Shown piece after piece: positions 51,091-58,733 of a DNA stretch of 64,000 nt. Position numbers and translations under genes: made by a program. The stretch is from assembly GCA_017524545.1 (NCBI GenBank), contig JAFXVN010000027.1:22407-86406 (forward strand), written 5' to 3'. Within the stretch, counting starts at the first letter, position 1; the number at the start of each line of letters is the position of its first letter. This DNA comes from Bacteroidaceae bacterium. GTDB taxonomy: Bacteria > Bacteroidota > Bacteroidia > Bacteroidales > Bacteroidaceae. Under the pieces are notes generated by a model that did no database searches, was not told the origin of the DNA, and saw only the letters and a list, made by a program, of their open reading frames with translations.

Positions 51091-52335
51091 TTAGCCTTGC
51101 TTGATGTTAGCTTGCACCGTGGCGTTGGAAGACTTGGTGTATGTGCCATGAATCCTGATGCCGCGTGAACCGCTGCCGGTGTTGGCTACGCGCACGGTGC
51201 CGGCATTGATGGTCAGGTTGCCGTCCACCTTAATGCCCATGCAACGTGACTCGTCCTCGGTTTCTTCATCTTCGTAGATGCCGCCTGTGGCACGAATTTG
51301 TATGAGGGTGGTGTTGTCGTCTTCGTTGATAAGCATGTTGCCGGAGACGGAGATGCCTTTGCTGCCGTTGCCGCTGGCCAGAATGTTAAAGGTTCCGCCG
51401 CTGATGGTCATGTTGCCGGGAACTTTGATGCCCTTGACGTCGTTGCTGGCAGCGACAATGCCGATGGTACCGCCTTTGATGAACATCTGCCCGTTCTCTT
51501 CCTTGTTGGGGTCTGGCGTGACATCGTCACTGAGCGTCACCTTTTCCACTTGCAAGCCGTCGCCGCCCTGTCCGCTGAGTCGCAGCTCGCCGCCGCTCAT
51601 AAGGAAGTACTGGCCGACGTGCATGGCATCCGATACGGCTTTCTCGACGATGATGAGACCTGTGCTCTTCTTCAGCTGCATGTACTCCTTGGTGGCGATG
51701 CCGTGCTTGGCGTTGCCCCAGACGGTGAGTGTGCCGCTGCCTTCCACTTCGAGGTGTCCTTTGCAGTAGAGGGCTGCCTTCTGACTGCCACCTGCTGCAT
51801 CGGCAAGGAAGTTCTCTGTGCCGGAGTTGAGAATCAGGCTGACACGCTTACCGCACTGGATGTCGATGGCTGCACCGCGATTGCTCGTCAGGTTGAGGCC
51901 GTTCAGGTAGAATTTGCACTTGAGCGGGCCGTCGTAGGTCAGCGACCCCTGTGTGCTCGTACCCTGCAGTACGAACTCCAGCTCGTTCTTCGTGTTGGTG
52001 CTGAGGATGTTGACGTGTGCGCCGTCGATTGACACCTCGACGTTCGGCGCATGTCCCAAATCGACCGTTGCTGTGTTGTCTGCGAAGGTGACATAGACGG
52101 TGTGCACCACCGTGATGCTATCTACGGAACTGGTGTCGAACGTCTTGTCCCCCACAGTGAAGGTCGAGCCTCCGTCAGAGAACGGCACGTCCGTGGTGGT
52201 CAAGCGCGTATCATTGCCTGCCTGCCAGATGCGTATCTGCTCCTGTGCGTGGAGGACGATGCCGAACATAAAGAGCAACAATCCACCTATGAGCCTCCCC
52301 CCGAAGAGGAAAGCCTTGCGATTAGTGTTATCCAT
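51091..52335 (-). CDS. Cthe_2159-like carbohydrate-binding beta-helix protein (DUF4353-type)
   Basis: The 414-aa protein has a signal peptide ('LIGGLLLFMFGIVLHAQE'). Repeated short beta units with 'GGTIGIVAASNDVKGIKVPGNMTISGGTFNILASGNGSKGISVSGNMLI' follow the beta-helix pattern of the Cthe_2159-like secreted proteins that bind acidic polysaccharide and calcium. 'SDAMHVGQYFLMSGGELRLSGQGGDGLQVEKVTL' lies in the same fold. It is the last gene of an operon with VTC polymerase, DUF4956, DUF2490 and a small secreted protein, an association seen in other genomes (from memory). Confidence 0.78.
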   Translation of the reverse strand: MDNTNRKAFLFGGRLIGGLLLFMFGIVLHAQEQIRIWQAGNDTRLTTTDVPFSDGGSTFTVGDKTFDTSSVDSITVVHTVYVTFADNTATVDLGHAPNVEVSIDGAHVNILSTNTKNELEFVLQGTSTQGSLTYDGPLKCKFYLNGLNLTSNRGAAIDIQCGKRVSLILNSGTENFLADAAGGSQKAALYCKGHLEVEGSGTLTVWGNAKHGIATKEYMQLKKSTGLIIVEKAVSDAMHVGQYFLMSGGELRLSGQGGDGLQVEKVTLSDDVTPDPNKEENGQMFIKGGTIGIVAASNDVKGIKVPGNMTISGGTFNILASGNGSKGISVSGNMLINEDDNTTLIQIRATGGIYEDEETEDESRCMGIKVDGNLTINAGTVRVANTGSGSRGIRIHGTYTKSSNATVQANIKQG

Positions 52336-52368
52336 ATTCTTCTTTATAAAATTGTTTATGCGTGGTGT

Positions 52369-52404
52369 GACCCACCTTTTCGTGGGGTATGGGGGAGGGG
52401 GTTA
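52369..52404. repeat. GC-run palindrome with tail (copy i)
   Basis: GACCCACCTTTTCGTGGGG followed by TATGGGGGAGGGGG, the same core-plus-tail build as the other copies. It abuts the stop codon of the 52402-52860 gene. Confidence 0.55.
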
Positions 52405-52860
52405 TTTCCTAACCTTGATGACTTTGTCGCCCATGCGCACGATATAGACACCGGCGGGCAGGTTGCCAAGACTGATGTTGGCACCTTCCTTGACGTTGGC
52501 AATGTTGACCAGAGCACCGCCTGTATTGTAGATGCGCAGCAGACCGTCGCCCTTGATGGCAAGCGTGCCGTCTTTGTAGGTAACACCCTTTGCCTCCTCG
52601 GGCAGGGCTTCGATGGCTGTTGCCGTCTCGGTGAAGGTCATCTTGTCCATGATGGAGATGGGGAACTTGAAGTTGCCATCGGTGGTGGCTACTACGACAA
52701 AGCCCTCTTCGAAGGTAATCTTCTGCACGGTGGGCAGAGAGATGCTCTCTTCCGAGTTGTTGCCGTAGCTGACGGTGAGGTACTTGTACTCATACTCGTC
52801 AGCCATCATGTTTGCGCTGACCATGAGCAGCATTGCTGCCAGAATGTTCTTTGTTTTCAT
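52402..52860 (-). CDS. Small secreted protein with export-type C-terminal domain
   Basis: The 152-aa protein has a signal peptide ('MKTKNILAAMLLMVSANMMAD') and ends in a domain of the C-terminal sorting type ('LLRIYNTGGALVNIANVKEGANISLGNLPAGVYIVRMGDKVIKVRK' region). The middle has no recognised catalytic motif. It lies 66 nt upstream of the beta-helix gene and 28 nt downstream of the DUF2490 barrel, on the same strand. Likely exported by the same route as its partner; whether this organism has a type IX system cannot be judged here. Confidence 0.65.
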   Translation of the reverse strand: MKTKNILAAMLLMVSANMMADEYEYKYLTVSYGNNSEESISLPTVQKITFEEGFVVVATTDGNFKFPISIMDKMTFTETATAIEALPEEAKGVTYKDGTLAIKGDGLLRIYNTGGALVNIANVKEGANISLGNLPAGVYIVRMGDKVIKVRK

Positions 52861-52888
52861 ACTATAATATATTTAATGTGTTGTTTGC

Positions 52889-53986
52889 TCAGAAACTGTA
52901 TTTGTAGCCAAAGTTGATGGCGTGTGTCCTGGTGTGCAGACGTACGACCTCGTTGTCCTCTATGTCGTACATGTCGAAGGTAAGCAGGTATGCCAGGGAT
53001 ATGGTGTTGTGCTTGCGGAACTTGTAGCTGAAGCCTGCCGCCGTGCGTATCTTCTGGAGCAGCATGTGGTCGCCTCTCCTGACGCTGTTGTGGAATTCTG
53101 CCGAGATGAAGGGCGAAAAAGGGCAGCGCTTCTTGTCGTATTCGAGTTTGATGCGCGAGCGCAGCACTTGGTCGGTGTAGGCAGGCTTGACGGTTTGCTC
53201 CCATTCTTCTGTCGAACCCGTCTGGTTGACGACTCTTGTTACTGTCGGCTCAAACGCAGAGGAGCCACCAGAATCTCCTGAGTCTCCCGAGTCCCCCGAA
53301 TCGTCAGAGTCTCCCCAATCACCCCAGTCTCCCCAGTCCCAGGGGTTGTCGGAGCCTCCGCTGGAACTACCACTGTCATCTCCAGTGTCTCCACCAGTGT
53401 CTCCGCTGTCGGTAGCTCCGCCCCAATCCCAGTTCTCTTCCATTTCATAGACATCGCGATACTTGTATTGGGAGATAGTTCTTGCCTTGGCGTAGGTTAT
53501 CTGATAGCGTTCTCTCAGGGAAATCTTGAGCCATTTCCATAACTTGATGCTTCCTGTGGCCTCCACACTGAAGCGGTGGCGCGGAAACCAGTACTCGGGC
53601 GTGTGGTTGTAGCCCACTTTCCATTTCTCGGGATAGTATTCCAGATTGTCGGGGTCTTGAAGATGTTCCTCTAAAAGCCCTATCTCCGCAATCTTTTCTT
53701 CCAGATTGTTCTTGACCTTGTACTTGTCCGGGCGGTAGGAGTAGAGGAAGTCGTAGCCAATGCCAAGCTTGAGCCATTTCCAGGGCTTGTAACTTGTACT
53801 GAGTCCTGCGGAAAAGCGTGACTTGTTCTGCGCACGGTACTCCAAGTCCAGTCCGACATCCCAATTTCGGGTGATGGCTTTCTCCACCCCAATCTCGGAC
53901 CAGATGCCCAGCTCGTCGTTCTCCTGTGCCATTAGTGGAGCGACACAGATGAGCGATAAAGCAAGGAGAAATTTACGCAGGTTCAT
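52889..53986 (-). CDS. DUF2490-type outer-membrane beta-barrel protein
   Basis: The 365-aa protein has a signal peptide ('MNLRKFLLALSLICVAPLMAQ'), then alternating amphipathic strands typical of DUF2490: 'IWSEIGVEKAITRNWDVGLDLEYR', 'RFSAGLSTSYKPWKWLKLGIGYDFLYSYRP', 'KISLRERYQITY', 'VLRSRIKLEYDKKR', 'FSPFISAEFHNSV' and a terminal 'INFGYKYSF' ending in Phe. Between strands, residues about 190-245 form a Gly/Asp/Ser/Trp-rich loop with DWGDWGD units, encoded by a 9-nt minisatellite. It overlaps the DUF4956 gene by 4 nt (ATGA), so the two are translationally coupled. Confidence 0.75.
   Translation of the reverse strand: MNLRKFLLALSLICVAPLMAQENDELGIWSEIGVEKAITRNWDVGLDLEYRAQNKSRFSAGLSTSYKPWKWLKLGIGYDFLYSYRPDKYKVKNNLEEKIAEIGLLEEHLQDPDNLEYYPEKWKVGYNHTPEYWFPRHRFSVEATGSIKLWKWLKISLRERYQITYAKARTISQYKYRDVYEMEENWDWGGATDSGDTGGDTGDDSGSSSGGSDNPWDWGDWGDWGDSDDSGDSGDSGDSGGSSAFEPTVTRVVNQTGSTEEWEQTVKPAYTDQVLRSRIKLEYDKKRCPFSPFISAEFHNSVRRGDHMLLQKIRTAAGFSYKFRKHNTISLAYLLTFDMYDIEDNEVVRLHTRTHAINFGYKYSF
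53270..53345. repeat. Coding 9-nt minisatellite in the DUF2490 gene
   Basis: Successive 9-nt units such as GAGTCTCCC, GAGTCCCCC, CAGTCTCCC and CAATCACCC encode Gly-Asp-Ser and Gly-Asp-Trp triplets in a predicted barrel loop. Confidence 0.65.
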
Positions 53987-54696
53987 ATGCGAGGCATTTT
54001 GGTCATTTCTTCTATACTGTTTCCACGGTCCTTGGGTTCATCATAGAAGATGCGGATGAGGCACGCATCCTTGAGGAAATCGACGAGACCTATTTCTATG
54101 CGCTGTATCTTCAGGCCAGTGCGCTTTTCAAGGTCGGCTATCAGCTCTTCGCGTTTGTCGGGAGCGATGAGGGCGACGTTGTCGTACTTGATATACTTGC
54201 TGCAACTTGTACTGACCAGCTTGCTGCTCTCGAATATCCAGGCCATTCCCACGAAGACCAGGTTGACGAAGACAATGGTGACAAGTCCGAAACCGTCCCA
54301 ATAGTCTGCCTTGGGATGATACTCAGCGCGGCTGAGGGCATTCACGACGCTCACGGCAATGAGCATGAAGAGGTACGTCATTTCGCGGATGGGCACAGCC
54401 TCTGTGCGGAAGCGCATGATGCCGAAGATGGCGAAGAGACCCATTGCGGCACCGAGGTTCATACCGTCGCCTTCCATCAGGCTTACCAGCAGGAAGATGC
54501 TCATGGACATCAGGATGAAGATGAACATATAGTCGCGGCGGCGGCTATGGGGGTAGTAGAAGCAGCGTGCTATGAGCGTCACCACAATCAGGTTGATGAC
54601 GAAGCGCATTACCAGTGAAATGAAGTGCTGGGGGTCGAGAAGCGTCAAGCCTATTATGTTACCCAGCTGGTAGTTAATGTCGTTTAAGAAATCCAT
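53983..54696 (-). CDS. DUF4956 membrane protein
   Basis: A 237-aa integral protein with about five membrane segments in the first 160 residues ('FISLVMRFVINLIVVTLIARCFYYPHSRRRDYMFIFILMSMSIFLLVSLMEGDGMNLGAAMGLFAIFGIMRFRTEAVPIREMTYLFM'), then a soluble domain ('KREELIADLEKRTGLKIQRIEIGLVDFLKDACLIRIFYDEP'). This is the DUF4956 arrangement. Genes of the family lie next to VTC-type polyphosphate polymerases, as here (37 nt). A role in exporting or holding the polymer is plausible but unproven. Confidence 0.85.
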   Translation of the reverse strand: MDFLNDINYQLGNIIGLTLLDPQHFISLVMRFVINLIVVTLIARCFYYPHSRRRDYMFIFILMSMSIFLLVSLMEGDGMNLGAAMGLFAIFGIMRFRTEAVPIREMTYLFMLIAVSVVNALSRAEYHPKADYWDGFGLVTIVFVNLVFVGMAWIFESSKLVSTSCSKYIKYDNVALIAPDKREELIADLEKRTGLKIQRIEIGLVDFLKDACLIRIFYDEPKDRGNSIEEMTKMPRI

Positions 54697-54733
54697 TATA
54701 ATAATTGTTGTTGCTAATTAGTTGCGTGTTTCG

Positions 54734-55513
54734 TTAAATTGCTTGGAGCTTCTGCCCTGCCAGTTTTCCCAACATAATCATGCGCATGTTGAAGCGGTTG
54801 TGCTTCAATCCCTTGTTGGTCATCACCGAACCGATGCAGTATTTGCTGAAGCCGCAGGGCTTGATGCGCAGCTGGCGGAGGATGTCGAGGACAGGGCTGA
54901 AGACATTGCCGTCGCGTTTGAGCTCGATGATGACGAGTGGCCCCACGTTGGCATCTTTTCCTGTTTCCATGTTATGGAATTGCACATCGTAGTCGATGGT
55001 CAGGCGTTCCGTCTTCCCGTAGTTGACGAGTGTGATGCGGTGGAACTGGTTGCGCACCGTCGGGTGTATGTCTGCCAGGCTGAGGTGTACGCGCTCCTGG
55101 AGGAACTCTTCGTTGCCGTTCTCGCCTGTTATCTGCTGGCCGGGTACCTGCACACGCTTCTTTTTCGTGCGCCCGTGGTTGTTCTTGGTTTTTATCTCTA
55201 AGAAGGTGTCGTCGCTGTCCATGTAGGTTCTGACGCGCACCTTCTGCCTCGGAGCGCGTCCGTTGTGGTGCTCCAGATAGAACTTATGGGCATCGGTGTC
55301 CCAGTAGGTTGTCATGTAGTTGGCAATCTTGCTGCCATTGTGGAATTGCGCATAGTATTTGCCTTGCGCCAGCTCCAGCAGCCGTGCCAGGTTTTCCTTG
55401 TTCGTCACGAACTTTGTGTCCGTGCGGTTCATCAGGCGAATCTCCTTCATCTCATCCAGCGTGATGGGCTTCAGATTTGTCAGCAATTCGTCGATTCGGG
55501 CATCAATTTCCAT
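54734..55513 (-). CDS. VTC-type polyphosphate polymerase-like protein
   Basis: The 259-aa protein is homologous to the catalytic core of yeast VTC4, a tunnel-type (TTM/CYTH-like) polyphosphate polymerase that uses ATP. Conserved tunnel residues are visible: Lys34 in 'NRTDTKFVTN', basic residues in 'QKVRVRTY', 'TFLEIKTKNNHGRTKKKR', 'RLTIDYDVQF', acid 'VIIELKRDG' and the terminal 'FSKYCIGSV'. The N-terminal SPX domain of eukaryotic VTC is absent, as usual in bacteria. First gene of the five-gene minus-strand operon; a -7 box lies upstream. Confidence 0.85.
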   Translation of the reverse strand: MEIDARIDELLTNLKPITLDEMKEIRLMNRTDTKFVTNKENLARLLELAQGKYYAQFHNGSKIANYMTTYWDTDAHKFYLEHHNGRAPRQKVRVRTYMDSDDTFLEIKTKNNHGRTKKKRVQVPGQQITGENGNEEFLQERVHLSLADIHPTVRNQFHRITLVNYGKTERLTIDYDVQFHNMETGKDANVGPLVIIELKRDGNVFSPVLDILRQLRIKPCGFSKYCIGSVMTNKGLKHNRFNMRMIMLGKLAGQKLQAI

Positions 55514-55534
55514 TCTTTTCTATGTTCTGCGCGA

Positions 55535-55542
55535 CAAATATA
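55535..55542 (-). promoter_or_regulatory. -7 promoter box of the VTC/DUF4956 operon
   Basis: The complement reads TATATTTG, 22 nt before the VTC ATG. An upstream TTTG lies only 12 nt away, so the -33 box is uncertain. Confidence 0.5.
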
Positions 55543-55572
55543 GGCATTTTTGTGCAAATAACGGCGCGTAGC

Positions 55573-55604
55573 TTTGTTTTTTTAACAAAAAACCTATACT
55601 TTTG
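55573..55604 (+). promoter_or_regulatory. Promoter of frr
   Basis: TTTG at 55573-55576 and TACTTTTG at 55597-55604, 20 nt apart; the frr ATG follows at 55656. Divergent from the VTC operon. Confidence 0.7.
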
Positions 55605-55655
55605 CTTTGGCAACGCCAATAAAGACAGATTATAAACCCCAAAATACAACAAAGT

Positions 55656-56216
55656 ATGATAGACGTAAAAGAAACCCTTGGCAATGCCGAGGAGAAAATG
55701 GAAGAAGCGGTGATGTATCTGGAGGAGACTCTGGCACACATCCGCGCCGGTAAGGCTAATGTGAAGATTCTCGATGGCATCCGTGTTGACAGCTATGGCA
55801 GCCTGGTGCCCTTGAACCAGGTGGCAGCAGTCATTGCCCCCGACCCGCGCACCATCACCATCAAGCCGTGGGACAAGAGCATGTTCCGTCCCATCGAGAA
55901 GGCCATCATGGACAGCAATGTGGGCATCACGCCCGAGAACAATGGCGAGATTATCCGCCTGGGCATCCCTCCCTTGACCGAGGAGCGCCGTAAGCAGCTT
56001 GCCAAGCAGTGCGGCAAGGAGGGCGAACAGGCCAAGATGAGCATCCGCAACACGCGCCGCGAGACGATAGAGAAGCTCAAGAAGAGTGTCAAGGACGGTC
56101 TTTCTGAGGACCGCGAAAAGGATGCCGAGGGCGACATGCAGAAGATGCACGACAAGTACATCAAGAAGGTGGATGAACTGCTTGCAGCCAAGGAGAAGGA
56201 GATAATGACCGTCTAA
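55656..56216 (+). CDS. frr: Ribosome recycling factor
   Basis: 186 aa, the standard length. '[44 protein letters not shown]', '[37 protein letters not shown]' and the C-terminal coiled coil are family signatures. Splits the post-termination complex with EF-G (fusA here). Its stop is directly followed by the rsgA ATG. Confidence 0.98.
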   Translation: MIDVKETLGNAEEKMEEAVMYLEETLAHIRAGKANVKILDGIRVDSYGSLVPLNQVAAVIAPDPRTITIKPWDKSMFRPIEKAIMDSNVGITPENNGEIIRLGIPPLTEERRKQLAKQCGKEGEQAKMSIRNTRRETIEKLKKSVKDGLSEDREKDAEGDMQKMHDKYIKKVDELLAAKEKEIMTV

Positions 56217-57143
56217 ATGATTGGCACAATCATTCGGAACACAGGCAGCTGGTACACCGTTAGGACAGACGATGGCCAGCTGTTTGAGTGTAAGGTGAAG
56301 GGTACGTTTCGCCTCAGAGGAATCCGTAGTACGAACCCTGTGGCAGTGGGCGATGTGGTGACCATCGTGCCTGGTGCAGATGGACAGACGGCTCTCATTG
56401 AAGACATCGAAGACCGCCGCAACTACATCATCAGGAAAGCCTCTAATCTCTCGAAGCAGAGCCACATCATCGCTGCCAACGTCGATATGGCGGCACTCGT
56501 GGCGACCATTGCGCATCCCGAGACGAGTACAACCTTCATCGACCGCTTCCTGGCAAGTGCCGAGGCTTACCGCGTGCCTGTACTGATTGTCTTCAACAAG
56601 ACAGACCTCTACAAAGAGGCAGAGCGGAAACAGCTCGATGACGTTCTGACGTTATACCGTAATATCGGATATACCTGCCTTGCCTGTTCTGCCGAGAATG
56701 GCGATGGCATCAGTGAACTAAGGACGGCACTTCAGGGCAAGACGACGCTTCTCAGCGGCAACAGCGGTGTGGGCAAAAGCACGTTGCTCAACCTGCTTGT
56801 TCCCGATGCCGATGCCAAGACAGCGGAAATCAGCGTGGTGCACGATGTGGGTATGCACACCACGACTTTCTCGCAGATGTTCTTCCTGCCGGAAGGCGGG
56901 ACCCTCATCGATACGCCGGGCATCAAAGGCTTCGGCACATTCGACATGGAACGCGAAGAGGTGTCGCACTACTTCCGCGAGATATTCAGCACGTCCGATG
57001 GCTGCCGCTTCGGTAACTGCACCCATACGCACGAACCCGGCTGTGCCGTGCTGCAGGCTGTTGCTGAAGGGCGTATTGCAGAGAGCAGATACACAAGCTA
57101 TCTGTCGATGCTTGAAGACAAGGATGAAGATAAGTATAGATAA
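56217..57143 (+). CDS. rsgA: Small ribosomal subunit biogenesis GTPase RsgA
   Basis: 308 aa. N-terminal OB domain ('[27 protein letters not shown]'), then a circularly permuted GTPase with G4 'VFNKTDLY', G5-like 'ACSAENGDG', G1 '[13 protein letters not shown]' and G3 'DTPGIKGFG'. The C-terminal zinc domain is '[16 protein letters not shown]'. It helps late 30S maturation. The gene abuts frr without a gap, pointing to coupled translation and a shared role in ribosome turnover. Confidence 0.97.
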   Translation: MIGTIIRNTGSWYTVRTDDGQLFECKVKGTFRLRGIRSTNPVAVGDVVTIVPGADGQTALIEDIEDRRNYIIRKASNLSKQSHIIAANVDMAALVATIAHPETSTTFIDRFLASAEAYRVPVLIVFNKTDLYKEAERKQLDDVLTLYRNIGYTCLACSAENGDGISELRTALQGKTTLLSGNSGVGKSTLLNLLVPDADAKTAEISVVHDVGMHTTTFSQMFFLPEGGTLIDTPGIKGFGTFDMEREEVSHYFREIFSTSDGCRFGNCTHTHEPGCAVLQAVAEGRIAESRYTSYLSMLEDKDEDKYR

Positions 57144-57145
57144 CA

Positions 57146-57261
57146 GCCTCCCCCTGCCCCTCCAAAGGAGGGGTGAAACGCACGAAATACATGATATGAA
57201 GAAATATGAAACAGGAAGTGAGTCTCTGTTCACCCCTCCTTTGGAGAGGGTGGGGGAGACT
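57146..57261. repeat. Inverted pair of GC-run palindromes around the argB start (copy f)
   Basis: Left unit 57146-57178 (core CCCCTCCAAAGGAGGGG) and right unit 57228-57261 (core CCCCTCCTTTGGAGAGGG) are near reverse complements of one another, separated by about 50 nt holding the argB ATG. Confidence 0.75.
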
Positions 57262-58056
57262 TCTCTTAATATAATTAAGGTAGGCGGCGGTGTGGTGGAG
57301 AATCCTGCCTCGCTGGCGTCGCTGCTCGACCAGTTTGCTGCATTGGAGGGCCGCAAATTGTTGGTGCATGGCGGCGGACGCTTGGCAACGGCGATGGCGA
57401 CGAGCCTCGGCATAGAGAGCCGAATGGTGGGTGGCCGGCGCATCACAGACGATAAGATGCTCGAGGTGGTGACGATGGTCTATGGCGGCCTTGTCAACAA
57501 ACGCATCGTGGCAGGCTTGCAGGCCAAGGGCGTGAGAGCCATTGGCCTGACGGGTGTCGATGGCGATGTCATCCGTAGCCATAAGCGGCCGCCCAAGCGC
57601 ATCATGATGGACGACGGTACGGAGCAGATGGTGGATTTCGGCTTTGTGGGCGATGTTGATAAGGTCGATGCCCAGCTGCTGGCTTCACTCATCGAGGGCG
57701 GCACGGTGCCTGTAGTGGCTCCGCTCACCCACGATGGCGAGGGGAACATCCTCAACACCAATGCCGACACCATTGCTGCATCTGTGGCCTGTGCTCTCGC
57801 AGATTACTATGATGTCACCCTGACTTTCTGCTTTGAGAAGGCCGGTGTGCTTCGCGATGCCAACGATGACAGCAGTGTCATCCCCCTTATTGACGAGGTG
57901 CTGGCAGACAAGCTTATCAGCGAAGGCATCATTGCCGGCGGCATGATACCCAAGATAGAGAATGCCCTCGATGCCATTCATAAAGGCGTGCGGCAAGTGG
58001 TCATCACGCACTCCGAGAACATCGACGGCTCGAGGGGAAGCATAATTAAGGAATGA
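57196..58056 (+). CDS. argB: N-acetylglutamate kinase
   Basis: 286 aa from the ATG at 57196; an in-frame TTG at 57241 is possible. The kinase core starts at 'LNIIKVGGGVVENP', with 'LLVHGGGRLATAMATSLGI', 'VYGGLVNKRIVAGLQAKGV', 'ALTGVDGDVIR'-like stretch and 'INTNADTIAASVA'-type site ('ILNTNADTIAASVA'). It phosphorylates N-acetylglutamate in arginine synthesis. The first about 23 residues, including 'TPPLERVGET', are encoded by a repeat that seems to have replaced the original start. It follows rsgA after 52 nt but is not functionally linked. Confidence 0.92.
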   Translation: MKKYETGSESLFTPPLERVGETSLNIIKVGGGVVENPASLASLLDQFAALEGRKLLVHGGGRLATAMATSLGIESRMVGGRRITDDKMLEVVTMVYGGLVNKRIVAGLQAKGVRAIGLTGVDGDVIRSHKRPPKRIMMDDGTEQMVDFGFVGDVDKVDAQLLASLIEGGTVPVVAPLTHDGEGNILNTNADTIAASVACALADYYDVTLTFCFEKAGVLRDANDDSSVIPLIDEVLADKLISEGIIAGGMIPKIENALDAIHKGVRQVVITHSENIDGSRGSIIKE

Positions 58057-58171
58057 AAGAATGAAAAAGAAGGGAGAAAAGAATAAAAGGATAAACTTGT
58101 CATCATTTAGTTGTCGGACTGTTTGCCCCTCATTCTTTTATTTTTTCATTTTTTCATTCTTTCCTGTAACT
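58038..58171. other. Gap between argB and the sigma factor
   Basis: GAATGAAAGAATGAAAAAG at 58052 is echoed in inverted form (TTTTTTCATTTTTTCATTC) near 58141-58161, giving a loose inverted repeat that could act as a weak terminator. No gene is present. Confidence 0.45.
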
Positions 58172-58205
58172 TTTTCCTTCCTGAATCGTCTTCCTTAGTA
58201 GAGAG

Positions 58206-58703
58206 ATGGAAAATATCAGCTTCCGAACCGCCGTTTTGCCGCTGGGCGACAGGCTTTTCCGCCTTGCTCTGCGCATCACGATGAACAGGGCAGAGGCCGA
58301 GGATGTGGTGCAGGACACACTGCTGAAAGTGTGGGAGCAGCGCAGCCAGTGGGAGCAGATTAACAATCTCGAGGCGTTCGCATTGACTATCTGCCGCAAC
58401 CGTGCCCTTGATGTCATCAAACGGGCAGGTCGCAATACGGCATCGCTCGACAAGGTTGATAATGGTCAATGGTCAATGGTCAACGGTCAATCAACTTTGG
58501 AGGCCCGCGAACAAATCTCTCTCGTCCGCCGTCTCATGGACGGCCTACCCGAAGTGCAGCGCACCATCATGCAGCTGCGCGACATCGAGGGCATGACCTA
58601 TCAGGAGATAGCACAACTGCTGGACATCAGCGAAACGCAGGTAAAGGTCTATCTGCATCGGGCAAGAACAAAGATTAGAAAGGGATTAGAGATTAGGGAT
58701 TAG
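58206..58703 (+). CDS. ECF-type RNA polymerase sigma factor
   Basis: 165 aa. Region 2: 'DRLFRLALRITMNRAEAEDVVQDTLLKVWEQR' and 'NNLEAFALTICRNRALDVIKR'. Region 4: 'QRTIMQLRDIEGMTYQEIAQLLDISETQVKVYLHRARTKIRK'. Between them the linker carries 'VDNGQWSMVNGQS', translated from a heptamer array (58455-58495). The C-terminal codons and stop lie in a second array of GATTAGA units (58673-58704). It is followed by a probable anti-sigma gene. Targets are not visible. Confidence 0.9.
   Translation: MENISFRTAVLPLGDRLFRLALRITMNRAEAEDVVQDTLLKVWEQRSQWEQINNLEAFALTICRNRALDVIKRAGRNTASLDKVDNGQWSMVNGQSTLEAREQISLVRRLMDGLPEVQRTIMQLRDIEGMTYQEIAQLLDISETQVKVYLHRARTKIRKGLEIRD
58455..58495 (+). repeat. ATGGTCA heptamer array inside the sigma-factor gene
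   Basis: ATGGTCA three times and ACGGTCA once, flanked by GTTGAT and ATCAAC. In frame, in the sigma2-sigma4 linker. Confidence 0.8.
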
Positions 58704-58704
58704 A
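58673..58704 (+). repeat. GATTAGA heptamer array at the sigma-factor stop
   Basis: GATTAGA at 58673, 58684 and 58698 and GATTAGG at 58691. The TAG stop (58701-58703) is part of the last unit. Confidence 0.7.
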
Positions 58705-58733
58705 GAATAATTCTTCATTCTTAATTATAGAAT

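Noticed and set aside
56767-57195. Upstream extension of argB inside rsgA
   Set aside because: This overlapping frame runs through the rsgA gene. ArgB homology begins only after 57262.
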